This document shows positions 26,551 to 34,793 of a DNA stretch of 64,000 nt, one piece after another. Every line of letters begins with the position of its first letter. Positions within the stretch are counted from its first letter, which is position 1. The notes under the pieces are model-generated. The model saw only the letters and a list, made by a program, of their open reading frames with translations. It did no database searches and was not told the DNA's origin. A program made the translations under genes and the position numbers. Source of the stretch: Streptomyces sp. S465 (GTDB taxonomy: Bacteria; Actinomycetota; Actinomycetes; Streptomycetales; Streptomycetaceae); contig NZ_CP114036.1 in NCBI RefSeq assembly GCF_026898115.1, positions 2,108,001 through 2,172,000 on the forward strand, read 5' to 3'.

Positions 26551-29447
26551 GTACCGACCGCCTCGCCGGCGAGGCCGCATCGGCGCCCGAGGAGGCCGGC
26601 CCGAAGCCCGAGCCGGCGGAGCCGGAGCACACCGGCCCCCCGGAGCCGGGTTCCCCCGGCGAGCCCGCCCCGGACGGCCCCGGCACCGCGGAGGCCCCCG
26701 CAGAGGCGGGCCCGAGTGACGCGGCGGCCCCGGCCACCGGGACGCACCCGGACCCGGACCGCACCGGAGCCGCGCCGGGCGACCACAGCGAGCCCGGCGC
26801 CGCGGACGCCCCCGCAGGGGCGGACCCGGACGACCCGGCGGCGGCCACCGGTCGCGCCGACGATGCCGAGGCCCCCGCTGCCGGGGGCCCGCACGGCGCC
26901 CGAGGCGCCCACGGCCAACAGCCTCCGGCAGGCGCTCCCGACGGCCCCGCCACAGAAGCCGGCCCCCACAGCACGGACACCGGCCCTGGGCAGACCCCGC
27001 CCGCCGGGCACGGCTCCGACCCAACGGCAGACCAGGACGGCCCCGAGGACGCGACAACGCCGAGCCCGGCCGAGGCGAGCGGGGACACGGCCCCGGACAC
27101 GACAGCCGAGGCTTCCGCGCCCACCGGACAGGGCGCACCCGGCACCGCTGAAGCCTCCGCCCAAGCGGGCCCCCACAGCACGGACACCGGCCCTGGGCAG
27201 ACCCCGCCCGCCGGGCACGGCTCCGACCCAACGGCAGACCAGGACGGCCCCGAGGACACGACAACGCCGAGCCCGGCCGAGGCGAGCGGGGACACGGCCC
27301 AGGGCGGACCCGGCGGCCCCGAAGGGAGCCCACGCCGCGCGAGCGGCGAGGGTGCGGAGGGTCCGGCTGCCCCCGGTGGTGGGGGCGGAGCGGTCGGTAA
27401 AGGCAAGCGGTCGGCGGCGGCCGAGGCGCTGGCCGCCGCCGTACGGGCCGTGGAGAGCGGTGAGCGGTCGGCCGCGTCGTTCTTCAACGACGCCCCGGCC
27501 TCCCGACCGGCGGCGCCCGCCGCCCCCGCCGCGCCGGTGCGCGAACAGCCCCGTGCGGCGGCCCCCGCCCCCGCCCCCGTGCGGCGGCCGTCGGCCCGCC
27601 CGGCGCCCGGCCCCGGGGGCGAGATCCCCGGCAGCGGCGACGTCCGGCAGGTCCTCGCGGCGGGCGGCGCGCCCGAGACCCTGGCCGCAGCCGTCGTCGA
27701 GACCCTCGGGGAGCGCGCCGCCGAGGCGCTGCGCGCGGACCCCTGGCGGCTGCTGGCCGTCCCCGGTGTACGCCCGGACCACGCGGACGGCTTCGCCCGC
27801 ACTCTCCTCGGCCCGGCCTGTGAGCCCGGCGACGAGCGCCGTGCGCTGGCGCTCACCGGCTGGCTGCTGGAGCGCGCCGCCCTCGAGGGCCACACCGCGC
27901 TGGAGTCGTCCGCGCTGCGTGAAGCCCTCGCCAAGAGGTCCGTGCCCGATCCGGACGAGGCGCTGCGCACCGCTATCGCGGAGGGCGCGGTGCTGGTCTT
28001 CCAGGACGCGCTCGACGCCCCGGCGGGGTCCCGCTCCCCGGCCGCCGGCGAGGAGGACGCCGAGCAGCCGGTGCGGGTGCTGCTGGGGCTGGACCGCTAT
28101 GCCCTGGCGGAGGAGAGCCTGGCCGACGGTCTCGCCCGGCTGGCGAGCACCTTCGCCACCCCGCCGGGCGGTGCGGCGGCCGATGCCACGGCCGATGCGG
28201 CGCCCGCGGGCGAGCCCACCGCGAGCGATCCCACCGCGCCCGGCTGGGAGAGCGCGGCCGCCGCGGCGCCGACCGCCTCCGCCGCGGAGCTCATCCGCAC
28301 CGTCGCGGCCCACGGCCTGGTCGCCCACAGCGGTGGCGAGGCGGCGCGCGCCGAACCGGCGGCGCTGGTCGCCGCGGCCCGTGCCATGGGCCTGCGGGCC
28401 TACGCGGCCGCACACAGCGAGGACGGCAGGCGGCGGCTGGCCGCGGCGCTGGGCGAGGCCCCGGGCGCCGGCCCGGAGGCCGCCTCGGCGGCCGTCACCG
28501 TCGCCGGGCTGCTGGCCGACTCCCAGGGCCCCGGGCGCGACGAGGAGGGGGCGCTGGCGCTCGATCTGCTCGCCGTGCTGGACGCCCCGCAGCTCGATGT
28601 GGAAGCGGCCGCGATGCTCGTCGAGTCGCTTCCGGACGGCGCCCGTCTGGTGCTGAGCGGGGACCCCGGGGTGCTGTGGTCGGCCGGTCCCGGCCGGGTC
28701 TTCGCGGATCTGGTGGCGGCCCGTCGCTGTCCGCAGGTCGTCTCCCGCACCCCCGATCCGGGTCCCATCGGCGAGCTGGTCTCGGGCATCGGGATCGGCG
28801 AGCTCAATCAGGTGGAGGCGCCCGGCAAGGAGGTCGTGATCGTGCCCGTGCGGGACGCGGGCGAGGCGGTGCACCGCACCGTGCAGCTCGTCGCCGACTC
28901 GGTGCCCCGTGCGATCGGCGTCCCGGCGGAGCAGACCCAGGTGATCACCCCGGGCCACGGCGGCGCGGCCGGCACCCGTGCGCTCAACGCCGCCCTGAAG
29001 AACCGCCTCAACCCCGGCCCCGGCCGGTTCGGCGGCTTCGACCCGGGCGACCGCGTGGCGTACACCCCGGCCCCGGGGCGTACGGTGCCGGGCACCGTGG
29101 TCTCGGCCGACGCCGAGGGGCTGCGTCTGGACTGCGCGGGCGCCCCCGTGCTGGTGCCCCGCGAGGAGGTGGGCGAGCTGGTACGGCACGGCTGGGCCGT
29201 CACCGCCCACCAGGCGTGCGGCACGCGCTGGCCCGCGGCCGTGGTGGTGCTGCCGGGCGACGCGGCGGCGGGCCTGACCCGCGCCTGGGTCTACACGGCC
29301 TTCGGCCGCGGTGAGCGCCATCTGTCGGTGGTGCACGGCGCGGAGGCGGCGCTGCCACGGGCGGTGGCGGAGATTCCCTTCAAGGAGCGCACCACCCGGC
29401 TGCGCGCCCTGCTCCAGGCCCAGGTCCCGGCCGAGTCCGCCGGCTGA
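26547..29447 (+). CDS. Helix-hairpin-helix protein, degenerate RecD2-like
   Basis: This 966-aa protein starts at GTG 26547. Residues 1-330 are low-complexity Pro/Ala/Asp/Thr/Gly with a duplicated segment. Around 390-420 an HhH motif (ADPWRLLAVPGVRPDHADGFARTLLG) resembles the RecD2 N-terminal region. The rest aligns by eye with RecD2: LDLLAVLDAPQLDVEAAAMLVESLPDGARLVLSGDP (motif II region), VITPGHGGAAGTRALNAALKNRLNPG, and a C-terminal WAVTAHQACGTRWPAAVVVLP with VYTAFGRGERH. However, the P-loop is replaced by HSGGEAARAE, the motif II acidic DE is lost, and KSQG has become ACGT, so ATP hydrolysis is unlikely. It may be a structural DNA-binding relative. Confidence 0.8.
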   Translation: MSTDRLAGEAASAPEEAGPKPEPAEPEHTGPPEPGSPGEPAPDGPGTAEAPAEAGPSDAAAPATGTHPDPDRTGAAPGDHSEPGAADAPAGADPDDPAAATGRADDAEAPAAGGPHGARGAHGQQPPAGAPDGPATEAGPHSTDTGPGQTPPAGHGSDPTADQDGPEDATTPSPAEASGDTAPDTTAEASAPTGQGAPGTAEASAQAGPHSTDTGPGQTPPAGHGSDPTADQDGPEDTTTPSPAEASGDTAQGGPGGPEGSPRRASGEGAEGPAAPGGGGGAVGKGKRSAAAEALAAAVRAVESGERSAASFFNDAPASRPAAPAAPAAPVREQPRAAAPAPAPVRRPSARPAPGPGGEIPGSGDVRQVLAAGGAPETLAAAVVETLGERAAEALRADPWRLLAVPGVRPDHADGFARTLLGPACEPGDERRALALTGWLLERAALEGHTALESSALREALAKRSVPDPDEALRTAIAEGAVLVFQDALDAPAGSRSPAAGEEDAEQPVRVLLGLDRYALAEESLADGLARLASTFATPPGGAAADATADAAPAGEPTASDPTAPGWESAAAAAPTASAAELIRTVAAHGLVAHSGGEAARAEPAALVAAARAMGLRAYAAAHSEDGRRRLAAALGEAPGAGPEAASAAVTVAGLLADSQGPGRDEEGALALDLLAVLDAPQLDVEAAAMLVESLPDGARLVLSGDPGVLWSAGPGRVFADLVAARRCPQVVSRTPDPGPIGELVSGIGIGELNQVEAPGKEVVIVPVRDAGEAVHRTVQLVADSVPRAIGVPAEQTQVITPGHGGAAGTRALNAALKNRLNPGPGRFGGFDPGDRVAYTPAPGRTVPGTVVSADAEGLRLDCAGAPVLVPREEVGELVRHGWAVTAHQACGTRWPAAVVVLPGDAAAGLTRAWVYTAFGRGERHLSVVHGAEAALPRAVAEIPFKERTTRLRALLQAQVPAESAG
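26961..27093 (+). repeat. 133-bp direct repeat, copy 1
   Basis: This segment recurs at 27168-27300 with a single base difference. The 207-bp offset is a whole number of codons (69), so both copies are read in the same frame inside the disordered N-terminal region of the RecD2-like protein. Confidence 0.93.
27168..27300 (+). repeat. 133-bp direct repeat, copy 2
   Basis: This is the near-identical partner of 26961-27093. The only difference seen is GAGGACACG here versus GAGGACGCG in copy 1, which points to recent duplication or gene conversion. Confidence 0.93.
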
Positions 29448-29498
29448 CCAGCGACCCCGGTCCCGGCCCGGTCCCCGGCCGGACCCCTGGTACGCCAC

Positions 29499-29539
29499 GG
29501 CCCCGGACCGCTCGCCTCGTAGCCGAGCGGTCCGGGGCC
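29499..29539. terminator. Bidirectional hairpin terminator
   Basis: A perfect 16-bp stem (GGCCCCGGACCGCTCG pairing with 29524-29539) with a 9-nt loop lies between the convergent RecD2-like and acidic-protein genes. Confidence 0.85.
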
Positions 29540-29564
29540 AGGCAGTCCGGGGGGGCCGCGGTGC

Positions 29565-30254
29565 TCAGCTGCCCGGCTCCAGCACCTCCAGGTCGTCCTC
29601 GTCCTCCTCGTCGAGCTCCTCTTCGTCCAGCTCCTCGTCGAAGACCGAGCTCACATCGAAGCGGCACACGACCATATGCGGATCTGCCTGATCGAAGGGG
29701 GCGGACAGCCACTCCCCCGGTTCCGGGGGCTCCTCGTCCGCCACCACCCAGAGCGTGGAGTCGCCCTCCTCCAGGCCGAACTCCTTGTGCCGAGAGGCGA
29801 TCTCGTCCGCCTCGAACTCGCCGAAGACCACACCCAGCGCGGTGTGCACACTCTCCCCGGCGGCCGCCCCGCCGCCCTGCCCGTCGTTCCCCGTGTCGAT
29901 GTCCGGATCCAGGTCGGCGATCCGCTGCGCCTGCGAGAGCAGCCGCTGCGGTTCGACGACGACATAGTCCCTGCGGATCAGCACGCTCAGCGCGCTCGGC
30001 TCCTCCGGCCCGGCGTAGGCGGGGAGGCTGTCGTCACCAGGGATCTCGAAAGGCGTCACCTCGTCGTAGGCGTCATAGAGCAGTTCGTCGTAGACCTCGG
30101 CTGCCGCGGCCAGTTCGTTGAACGCGGCATAGACGGCCGGGTCGCCTTCCCCCGACCGGCGTTCGACAGCCTCGAGGTGACGGTCCAGTGCGGCTTTCAC
30201 CGCTTCGGCGGCGGCGCGTACCTCGGCAGCGGATGGCTGCGCAGCATCAGACAT
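29565..30254 (-). CDS. Conserved hypothetical protein with acidic C-terminus
   Basis: This 229-aa protein is read from ATG 30254 (MSDAAQPSAAEVRAAAEAV). The N-terminal 60 residues look like two amphipathic helices (AAAEAVKAALDRHLEAVERR, FNELAAAAEVYDELLYDAYDEV). A central domain contains TPFEIPG, ALSVLIRRDYVVVEPQRLL and VHTALGVVFGEFEADEIASRHKEFGLEEGDSTLWVVADEEP. The last 25 residues are almost entirely Asp/Glu (DEELDEEELDEEDEDDLE). It is conserved in streptomycetes, with no recognised function. It diverges from the DUF5703 gene across 47 bp. Confidence 0.75.
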   Translation of the reverse strand: MSDAAQPSAAEVRAAAEAVKAALDRHLEAVERRSGEGDPAVYAAFNELAAAAEVYDELLYDAYDEVTPFEIPGDDSLPAYAGPEEPSALSVLIRRDYVVVEPQRLLSQAQRIADLDPDIDTGNDGQGGGAAAGESVHTALGVVFGEFEADEIASRHKEFGLEEGDSTLWVVADEEPPEPGEWLSAPFDQADPHMVVCRFDVSSVFDEELDEEELDEEDEDDLEVLEPGS

Positions 30255-30301
30255 AGTGCAGACGCTATCCGTAGCAGGGCAGTTCCCGCACAATAGATGC
30301 G

Positions 30302-30490
30302 ATGCCGGAATACGAATTCTGTGATGTGTACGTGCCGCGCGGTGTTTCCCGCAAGGCCACGACCCGCCTGCTCACCGACCATGCCGAGTACGGACACTGG
30401 GAGTTGGACCGCCTGAGACTCAACCCCGACGGCAGCCGCAGAGTGCGATTGCGGCGCCGCATCATCCGCCAGCTCCGGGCCACCTGGTAG
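30302..30490 (+). CDS. DUF5703 family protein
   Basis: This 62-aa basic protein, MPEYEFCDVYVPRGVSRKATTRLLTDHAEYGHWELDRLRL, ends in an Arg-rich segment (RRVRLRRRIIRQLRATW). The family is short, actinobacterial and of unknown role; the positive charge suggests nucleic acid or ribosome contact, which is inference. Length is normal for the family. It is followed by an 11-bp stem terminator. Confidence 0.85.
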   Translation: MPEYEFCDVYVPRGVSRKATTRLLTDHAEYGHWELDRLRLNPDGSRRVRLRRRIIRQLRATW

Positions 30491-30513
30491 CGGGCCGGGA
30501 CGGACGACACCGA

Positions 30514-30540
30514 GCGGGCCCCGCTTGTCGCGGGGCCCGC
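30514..30540. terminator. Hairpin terminator between DUF5703 gene and chaplin gene
   Basis: A perfect 11-bp stem (GCGGGCCCCGC pairing with 30530-30540) with a TTGTC loop lies 24 bp after the DUF5703 stop and can serve the convergent chaplin gene too. Confidence 0.75.
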
Positions 30541-30621
30541 CGGACGTGACGCCACGGTCACCCGGAGTACGAGGTCCGGTGTGTGCCGCGCGGTGTGTGA
30601 GGTGTGGTGTGCGGTGCCTGG

Positions 30622-31533
30622 TCAGCGCTGCGCCGCACGGGCCCGCCGGTAGAGCACCGTGCCCGCGAGCAGCATGCCCGCGGCGGCCGGAATGGCCAGC
30701 TCCACGGGGCCGGCGCCGGTCTGTGCCAGCTGCTCCTTGCTGCCGAGGTTCGCGGACGGGTCGAGGCCATGGACTCCGGTCTGGTCAGCCTGGTGCCCCG
30801 GCGAGGAGGAGCCGGGGTCCGAGCCACCGCCGGGGTTCGAACCACCGGAGTCGCCAGGGTTGCCGGGCTCGTCCGGGTCACCGGGGTTGCCCGGGTTCCC
30901 GGGGTTGCCCGGGTTACCGGGCTCGCCAGGGTTGCCGGGGTTACCAGGCTCACCCGGATTTCCGGGGTTGCCGGGCTCACCCGGGTTACCAGGCTCTCCG
31001 GGATTCCCAGGCTCGCCAGGGTTACCGGGCTCACCGGGGTTACCGGGCTCGCCCGGCTCCTCCGGGTTCTCCGGAACGGCCGGGACCAGCTGGCCGCAGT
31101 CGCCACCGCCGCTGCTGTTGCCGGTCCCGATCACGTTGATGCCGTTCCCGCAGACGTTGACCGGGACCTCGGCCGGAACCTGGATGTTGTTGCCGGAGCC
31201 GATTCCCGGCGAGCCGCCGGTGCTGCCCTGCGCCTGCGAGCCACCGGTCTGCGCACCGCCGCCGGACGAGCCGCCCGAACCACCGCCGGACCGGTCGCCG
31301 CACTGCCCCCCACCGGCGCCATTGAGGAAGCCGACGACGCTCACCGTGTTGTTGCACAGGTTCACCGGCACCCGCACCGGGACCTGGATGTTGTTGCCCG
31401 AGACGACACCCGGCGAATGGGCGGCGCCGCCGTCCGCCCCCGAACCCGCCGCCTGGGCGTAGCCGCCGGTGACGGCGAGAACGCCGCTCGCCGCGGCCAC
31501 GGTGATCAGGCCCTTTTTCGCAACCTGTCGCAT
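30622..31533 (-). CDS. Long chaplin, two chaplin domains, sortase-anchored, collagen-like linker
   Basis: This 303-aa cell-surface hydrophobin-like protein helps aerial hyphae escape water tension. It has a signal peptide (1-28), chaplin domain 1 (about 38-78: [20 protein letters not shown]...C60, C78), chaplin domain 2 (about 107-146: [20 protein letters not shown]...C128, C146), a Gly-X-Y linker (158-229), sorting signal LAQTG (269-273), a membrane segment (277-294) and the tail RRARAAQR. That is the ChpA-C architecture. The long GEPGNPG repeat linker is the unusual part. ATG 31533 is preceded by GGGGAG (spacing 9). Confidence 0.93.
   Translation of the reverse strand: MRQVAKKGLITVAAASGVLAVTGGYAQAAGSGADGGAAHSPGVVSGNNIQVPVRVPVNLCNNTVSVVGFLNGAGGGQCGDRSGGGSGGSSGGGAQTGGSQAQGSTGGSPGIGSGNNIQVPAEVPVNVCGNGINVIGTGNSSGGGDCGQLVPAVPENPEEPGEPGNPGEPGNPGEPGNPGEPGNPGEPGNPGNPGEPGNPGNPGEPGNPGNPGNPGNPGDPDEPGNPGDSGGSNPGGGSDPGSSSPGHQADQTGVHGLDPSANLGSKEQLAQTGAGPVELAIPAAAGMLLAGTVLYRRARAAQR
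30847..31062 (-). repeat. Collagen-like (Gly-X-Y)n coding repeat
   Basis: About 72 codons encode GEPGNP/GNP triplets with Gly at nearly every third residue and no aromatic or Cys residue. The DNA is an array of degenerate 9- and 18-bp units (CCGGGTTGCC-type on the plus strand), with synonymous variation that shows it is not a very recent expansion. Confidence 0.9.
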
Positions 31534-31857
31534 AACTTTCTGCTCCCCTAGCCTTCCGTCCGGCCGGAGTGCGCGCGGGCGGTCTCGCCCGCACCCCCAT
31601 CCCCGGGCGCCCGGAGCGCGCACACTCCGAGACCGCCCGGTTCGCACTCCGGTGGACCGTGACCCGATGTCACGTGATCGATGCGGTAGTTGCCGAAGGC
31701 GGGGCACAGCACCACCCCCTTGTCGGCATCGCGGCCCGGTTACGGGCCGCACACCCCATGTAACGAGGAAGGAGCAATCAAGCTATCAAGCTACGACACC
31801 ATTCACCCTTTTTGGTTCCTTCGGTATGTGTGATCGATTAGGCCGATCGTGCGGCCC
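31534..31857. other. Intergenic region upstream of chaplin gene, 324 bp
   Basis: The region lies between the M20 peptidase stop and the chaplin start, both leftward. It must hold the chaplin promoter. A TCACGTGA palindrome is at 31670-31677, inside GTGAC-CCGAT-GTCAC (31660-31674). A relatively AT-rich patch spans 31760-31845. No clear sigma BldN-type promoter could be assigned, and no coding frame is convincing. Confidence 0.5.
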
Positions 31858-33195
31858 TCAGCAGGCGTCCAGGAACCGGTCCAGCACCCTGACGCCGAAC
31901 TTCAGCCCGTCCACCGGCACCCGCTCGTCGACCCCGTGGAACATCCCGGCGAAGTCCAGCTCGGGGGGCAGCCGCAGCGGCGCGAAGCCGAAGCAGCGGA
32001 TGCCGAGGTCGTCGAAGGACTTCGCGTCGGTACCGCCCGAGAGGCAGTACGGCACGGCGCGGGCGATCGGGTCCTCGGCCTTCAGCGCCGACTGCATGGC
32101 CTCGACCAGCGCCCCGTCGAAGCTCGTCTCCAGCGCCTTGTCCGCGTGCACGTCCTCCCGCTTGACGCGCGGGCCGAGGATGCGGTCGAGGTCGGCCAGG
32201 AACTCCTCCTCGAACCCCGGCAGGAAGCGCCCGTCCACATGCGCGGTGGCCTGCCCGGGAATGACGTTGACCTTGTAGCCGGCGCTGAGCATGGTCGGGG
32301 CGGCGGTGTTCTGCAGCGTGGCCCCGATGATCTTCGCGATGCCGCCGAGCTTGGCGAGCGTCTCCTCCATGTTCTCCGGGTCGAGCGGGGTGCCGAGCGC
32401 GTCGGACAGCTCGTCCAGGAAGGACCGCACGGTCTTGGTGACCCGCACCGGGAACTTGTGCCGCCCGAGCCGCCCGACGGCCTCGGTCAGCTCGGTGATG
32501 GCGTTGTCGTTGTTGGTCATCGAACCGTGCCCGGCGGTGCCGTCCACCGTGAGCCGCATCCAGTGCATGCCCTTCTGGGCGGTCTCGATCAGGTAGAGCC
32601 GCAGGTCCTCGTTGACGGTGAACGAGAAGCCGCCGACCTCGCCGATCGCCTCCGTCACGCCCTCGAACAGGTCGGGGTGGTTCTTGACCAGGTGCTTGGC
32701 ACCGTAGACGCCGCCCGCCTCCTCATCGGCGAGGAAGGCCAGCACGATGTCGCGCGGGGGCTTGCGGCCGCTGCGCAGCCGGTCCCGTACGACCGCGAGG
32801 GTCATCGCGTCCATGTCCTTCATGTCCACCGCGCCCCGGCCCCAGACGCAGCCGTCCGCGATCTCGCCGGAGAAGGGGTGGTGGGTCCAGTCCTCGGCGT
32901 TGGCCGGTACCACGTCGGTGTGGCCGTGGATGAGCAGCGCCGGGCGGGACGGGTCCTCCCCCTCGATCCGCGCCACGGTCGACGCCCGGCCCTTGTGCGA
33001 CTCGAAGATCTTCGGCTCGAGCCCCACCTCGGCGAGCTTCTCGGCGACGTACTCGGCGGCCGCGCGCTCACCGGGGCCGGAGTGGTCGCCGTAGTTACTG
33101 GTGTCGATCCGGATCAGGTCACGGCAGAGGTCGACCACCTCGTCCTCGCCGCTGACCGTCCCGGTCGTCGTCGCGCCCGAAAGCGACTCACTCAC
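31858..33195 (-). CDS. M20/M25/M40 family metallopeptidase
   Basis: This 445-aa dizinc amidohydrolase starts at GTG 33195 after GGAGG. Metal ligands are in LLIHGHTDVVPA (HxD), WGRGAVDMKDMDA (Asp), FLADEEAGGVYGA (catalytic EE) and near the C-terminus GMFHGVDERVP (His). The dimerisation domain contains GTAGHGSMTNNDNAI. It resembles the ArgE/DapE-like dipeptidase branch widespread in actinobacteria (M20 family with LYLIETAQKGMHWMRL). Substrate is unknown, perhaps peptides or N-acyl amino acids. The chaplin gene follows downstream on the same strand but is separated by 324 bp. Confidence 0.92.
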   Translation of the reverse strand: MSESLSGATTTGTVSGEDEVVDLCRDLIRIDTSNYGDHSGPGERAAAEYVAEKLAEVGLEPKIFESHKGRASTVARIEGEDPSRPALLIHGHTDVVPANAEDWTHHPFSGEIADGCVWGRGAVDMKDMDAMTLAVVRDRLRSGRKPPRDIVLAFLADEEAGGVYGAKHLVKNHPDLFEGVTEAIGEVGGFSFTVNEDLRLYLIETAQKGMHWMRLTVDGTAGHGSMTNNDNAITELTEAVGRLGRHKFPVRVTKTVRSFLDELSDALGTPLDPENMEETLAKLGGIAKIIGATLQNTAAPTMLSAGYKVNVIPGQATAHVDGRFLPGFEEEFLADLDRILGPRVKREDVHADKALETSFDGALVEAMQSALKAEDPIARAVPYCLSGGTDAKSFDDLGIRCFGFAPLRLPPELDFAGMFHGVDERVPVDGLKFGVRVLDRFLDAC

Positions 33196-33417
33196 GATGC
33201 CTCCTTGTCGTTGCGCTGCCGCGAGAAGCCCAGGTACGGCCCGCCCACGGCAGGGGTCACCTGCCCCATCCTCCCCCGCTCGCCCGCCAAGCCCAAGGCA
33301 GCAATACCGCCGTCATGTCCCCGTCACACACCCACGCCCCCGTCCCGGCCGGGGACCGGCCCCGGTACCGCCCTCCGGGGCGTGAGCTGCCGTGATCGAG
33401 CACGTCCCGATGTTTGC

Positions 33418-33423
33418 TATGGT
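33418..33423 (+). promoter_or_regulatory. Possible -10 element of tRNA-Leu promoter
   Basis: TATGGT occurs in a short AT-rich patch (TTTGCTATGGTTTTCC), 42 bp before the mature tRNA. No good TTGACA lies 17-19 bp upstream, so this is a weak call. Confidence 0.35.
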
Positions 33424-33465
33424 TTTCCATGTCGGAACGGCCACGGGCCGACCGGCAGACACCTG

Positions 33466-33550
33466 GTCCGGGTGGCGGAATGGCAGACGCGCTAGCTTGA
33501 GGTGCTAGTGCCCTTTATCGGGCGTGGGGGTTCAAGTCCCCCCTCGGACA
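33466..33550 (+). tRNA. tRNA-Leu (anticodon GAG)
   Basis: An 85-nt class II tRNA. Acceptor GTCCGGG pairs with CTCGGAC. The anticodon stem CTAGC/GCTAG encloses loop TTGAGGT with anticodon GAG. A long variable arm (TGCCC...GGGCG) and the T arm GGGGGTTCAAGTCCCCC are present. The 3' CCA is not encoded. Confidence 0.96.
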
Positions 33551-33565
33551 CAAGAGTGAACAGGC

Positions 33566-33608
33566 ACGCGAACGGTGCCGACCGGAATCCGGTCGGCACC
33601 GTTCGCGT
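33566..33608 (+). terminator. Strong hairpin terminator after tRNA-Leu
   Basis: A perfect 20-bp stem (33566-33585 with 33589-33608; core ACGGTGCCGACCGG) with a 3-nt AAT loop is followed directly by TTTTC. It starts 15 bp after the tRNA end. Confidence 0.92.
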
Positions 33609-33742
33609 TTTCGTGCGGTCCGGATGCCGTCTCCCCCCTCCTCCCTCCTCTCCCCCAACGCCGCAGCGTACGGCCATCTCCTGCTCGGGCAGGGCGACTT
33701 GACACGGGGTCCGCGCCTGGGGAAGCCTTCCCTTACGCGATA

Positions 33743-33757
33743 TGACATTCATATTCA
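33743..33757 (+). promoter_or_regulatory. Fur/Zur-like 15-mer upstream of CooC-like ATPase gene
   Basis: TGACATTCATATTCA matches the Streptomyces Zur-type pattern TGAnAATnATTnTCA at all but two fixed positions. It is AT-rich in a GC-rich context and lies 20 bp before the start codon. It could equally be part of a -10 region, so metal control is only a hypothesis. Confidence 0.3.
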
Positions 33758-33777
33758 TCTGGAGGTGATGCGCGGAC

Positions 33778-34746
33778 ATGCGCACCGCGTTCGTCGGCAA
33801 GGGCGGCAGTGGCAAGACCACCCTCTCCGCCCTCTTCGCCCAGCACCTGGCCCGTTCGCACGCCCCCGTCGTGGCGATCGACGCCGACATCAACCAGCAT
33901 CTGGGCACCGCCCTGGGGCTGGACGGGAACGCGCTGCGCGAGATCGTGCCGCTCGCCGACCGCACCGCCGAGATCAAGGAGTACCTGCGCGGCGACAACC
34001 CGCGCATCGCCTCCCTCGACGCCATGGTCAAGACCACCCCGCCGGGACGTGGGTCCCGGCTGCTGCGCCTGCTCGGCTCCGACCCGGTGCACGCCCGGCA
34101 CGTACGGGACGTGGACGGAGTGCGGCTGATGACCACCGGGGCGTTCGCCGAGGAGGACCTCGGCGTGGCGTGCTACCACTCCAAGCTCGGCGCCGTCGAG
34201 CTGTATCTGAACCATCTGGTGGACGGCGCCGGGGAGTACGTCGTCGTCGACATGACCGCCGGTGCCGACTCCTTCGCCTCCGGGCTGTTCACCCGCTTCG
34301 ACATGACCTTCCTGGTCGCCGAACCCACCCTCAAGGGCGTGTCCGTCTACCGCCAGTACAAGGAGCACGCCGCCGAGTTCGGGGTGCCGCTCGCCGTGGT
34401 CGGCAACAAGGTGGCCGGCGAGGACGACCGGCTCTTCCTCAAGGAGCACATCGGGGACGACCTGCTGGTGTGCCTCGGCCACTCCGACTGGGTCCGCGCC
34501 CGGGAACAGGGCCGCGCCACCGGGGAGCTGGAACCCGAGCACCGCCTGGCCCTGGAGCAGCTGCGCGCCGCCGTGGACTCCCGGCCCAAGGACTGGGACA
34601 CCTTCCAGCGGCAGGCCGTCTCCTTCCATCTGCGCAACGCCCGTGCCTGGGCCGATCGCGCCACCGGCCAGGACCTGAGCGCCCAGGTCGATCCCGCGTT
34701 CCGCCATGGACCGGCCGCACTCGCCGACGCCGCCGCATCGCACTGA
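33778..34746 (+). CDS. CooC/MinD-family ATP-binding protein
   Basis: This 322-aa SIMIBI-class NTPase is preceded by a full anti-SD sequence GGAGGTGA (spacing 9), implying strong translation. The deviant Walker A KGGSGKTT is at residues 8-15, with IDADINQHLG (switch I-type Asp) and VVVDMTAGADSFASGLFTRFDMTFLVAEPT following, as in CooC nickel chaperones and MinD relatives. FVGKGGSGKTTLSALFAQHL is close to the carbon monoxide dehydrogenase accessory family, but no nickel enzyme is nearby. The partner gene 47 bp downstream encodes an unknown protein. Role not established. Confidence 0.85.
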   Translation: MRTAFVGKGGSGKTTLSALFAQHLARSHAPVVAIDADINQHLGTALGLDGNALREIVPLADRTAEIKEYLRGDNPRIASLDAMVKTTPPGRGSRLLRLLGSDPVHARHVRDVDGVRLMTTGAFAEEDLGVACYHSKLGAVELYLNHLVDGAGEYVVVDMTAGADSFASGLFTRFDMTFLVAEPTLKGVSVYRQYKEHAAEFGVPLAVVGNKVAGEDDRLFLKEHIGDDLLVCLGHSDWVRAREQGRATGELEPEHRLALEQLRAAVDSRPKDWDTFQRQAVSFHLRNARAWADRATGQDLSAQVDPAFRHGPAALADAAASH

Positions 34747-34793
34747 CCACCGCCCGCCGTCTTCACGACCCGACCGATTGGGGCACCCTTCGC

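Noticed and set aside
30850..31060. Regularly repeated units suggesting a CRISPR array
   Set aside because: There are no unique spacers; the repeat is contiguous, in frame and encodes Gly-X-Y triplets.
30604..31551. Plus-strand ORF rich in Arg, Val and Gly repeats opposite the chaplin gene
   Set aside because: It is the antisense of the collagen-like repeat; the minus-strand protein has signal peptide, two chaplin domains and LAQTG.
33699..33704. TTGACA as a -35 box for the CooC-like ATPase gene
   Set aside because: No -10 hexamer lies at 16-19 bp spacing, so it was not annotated.
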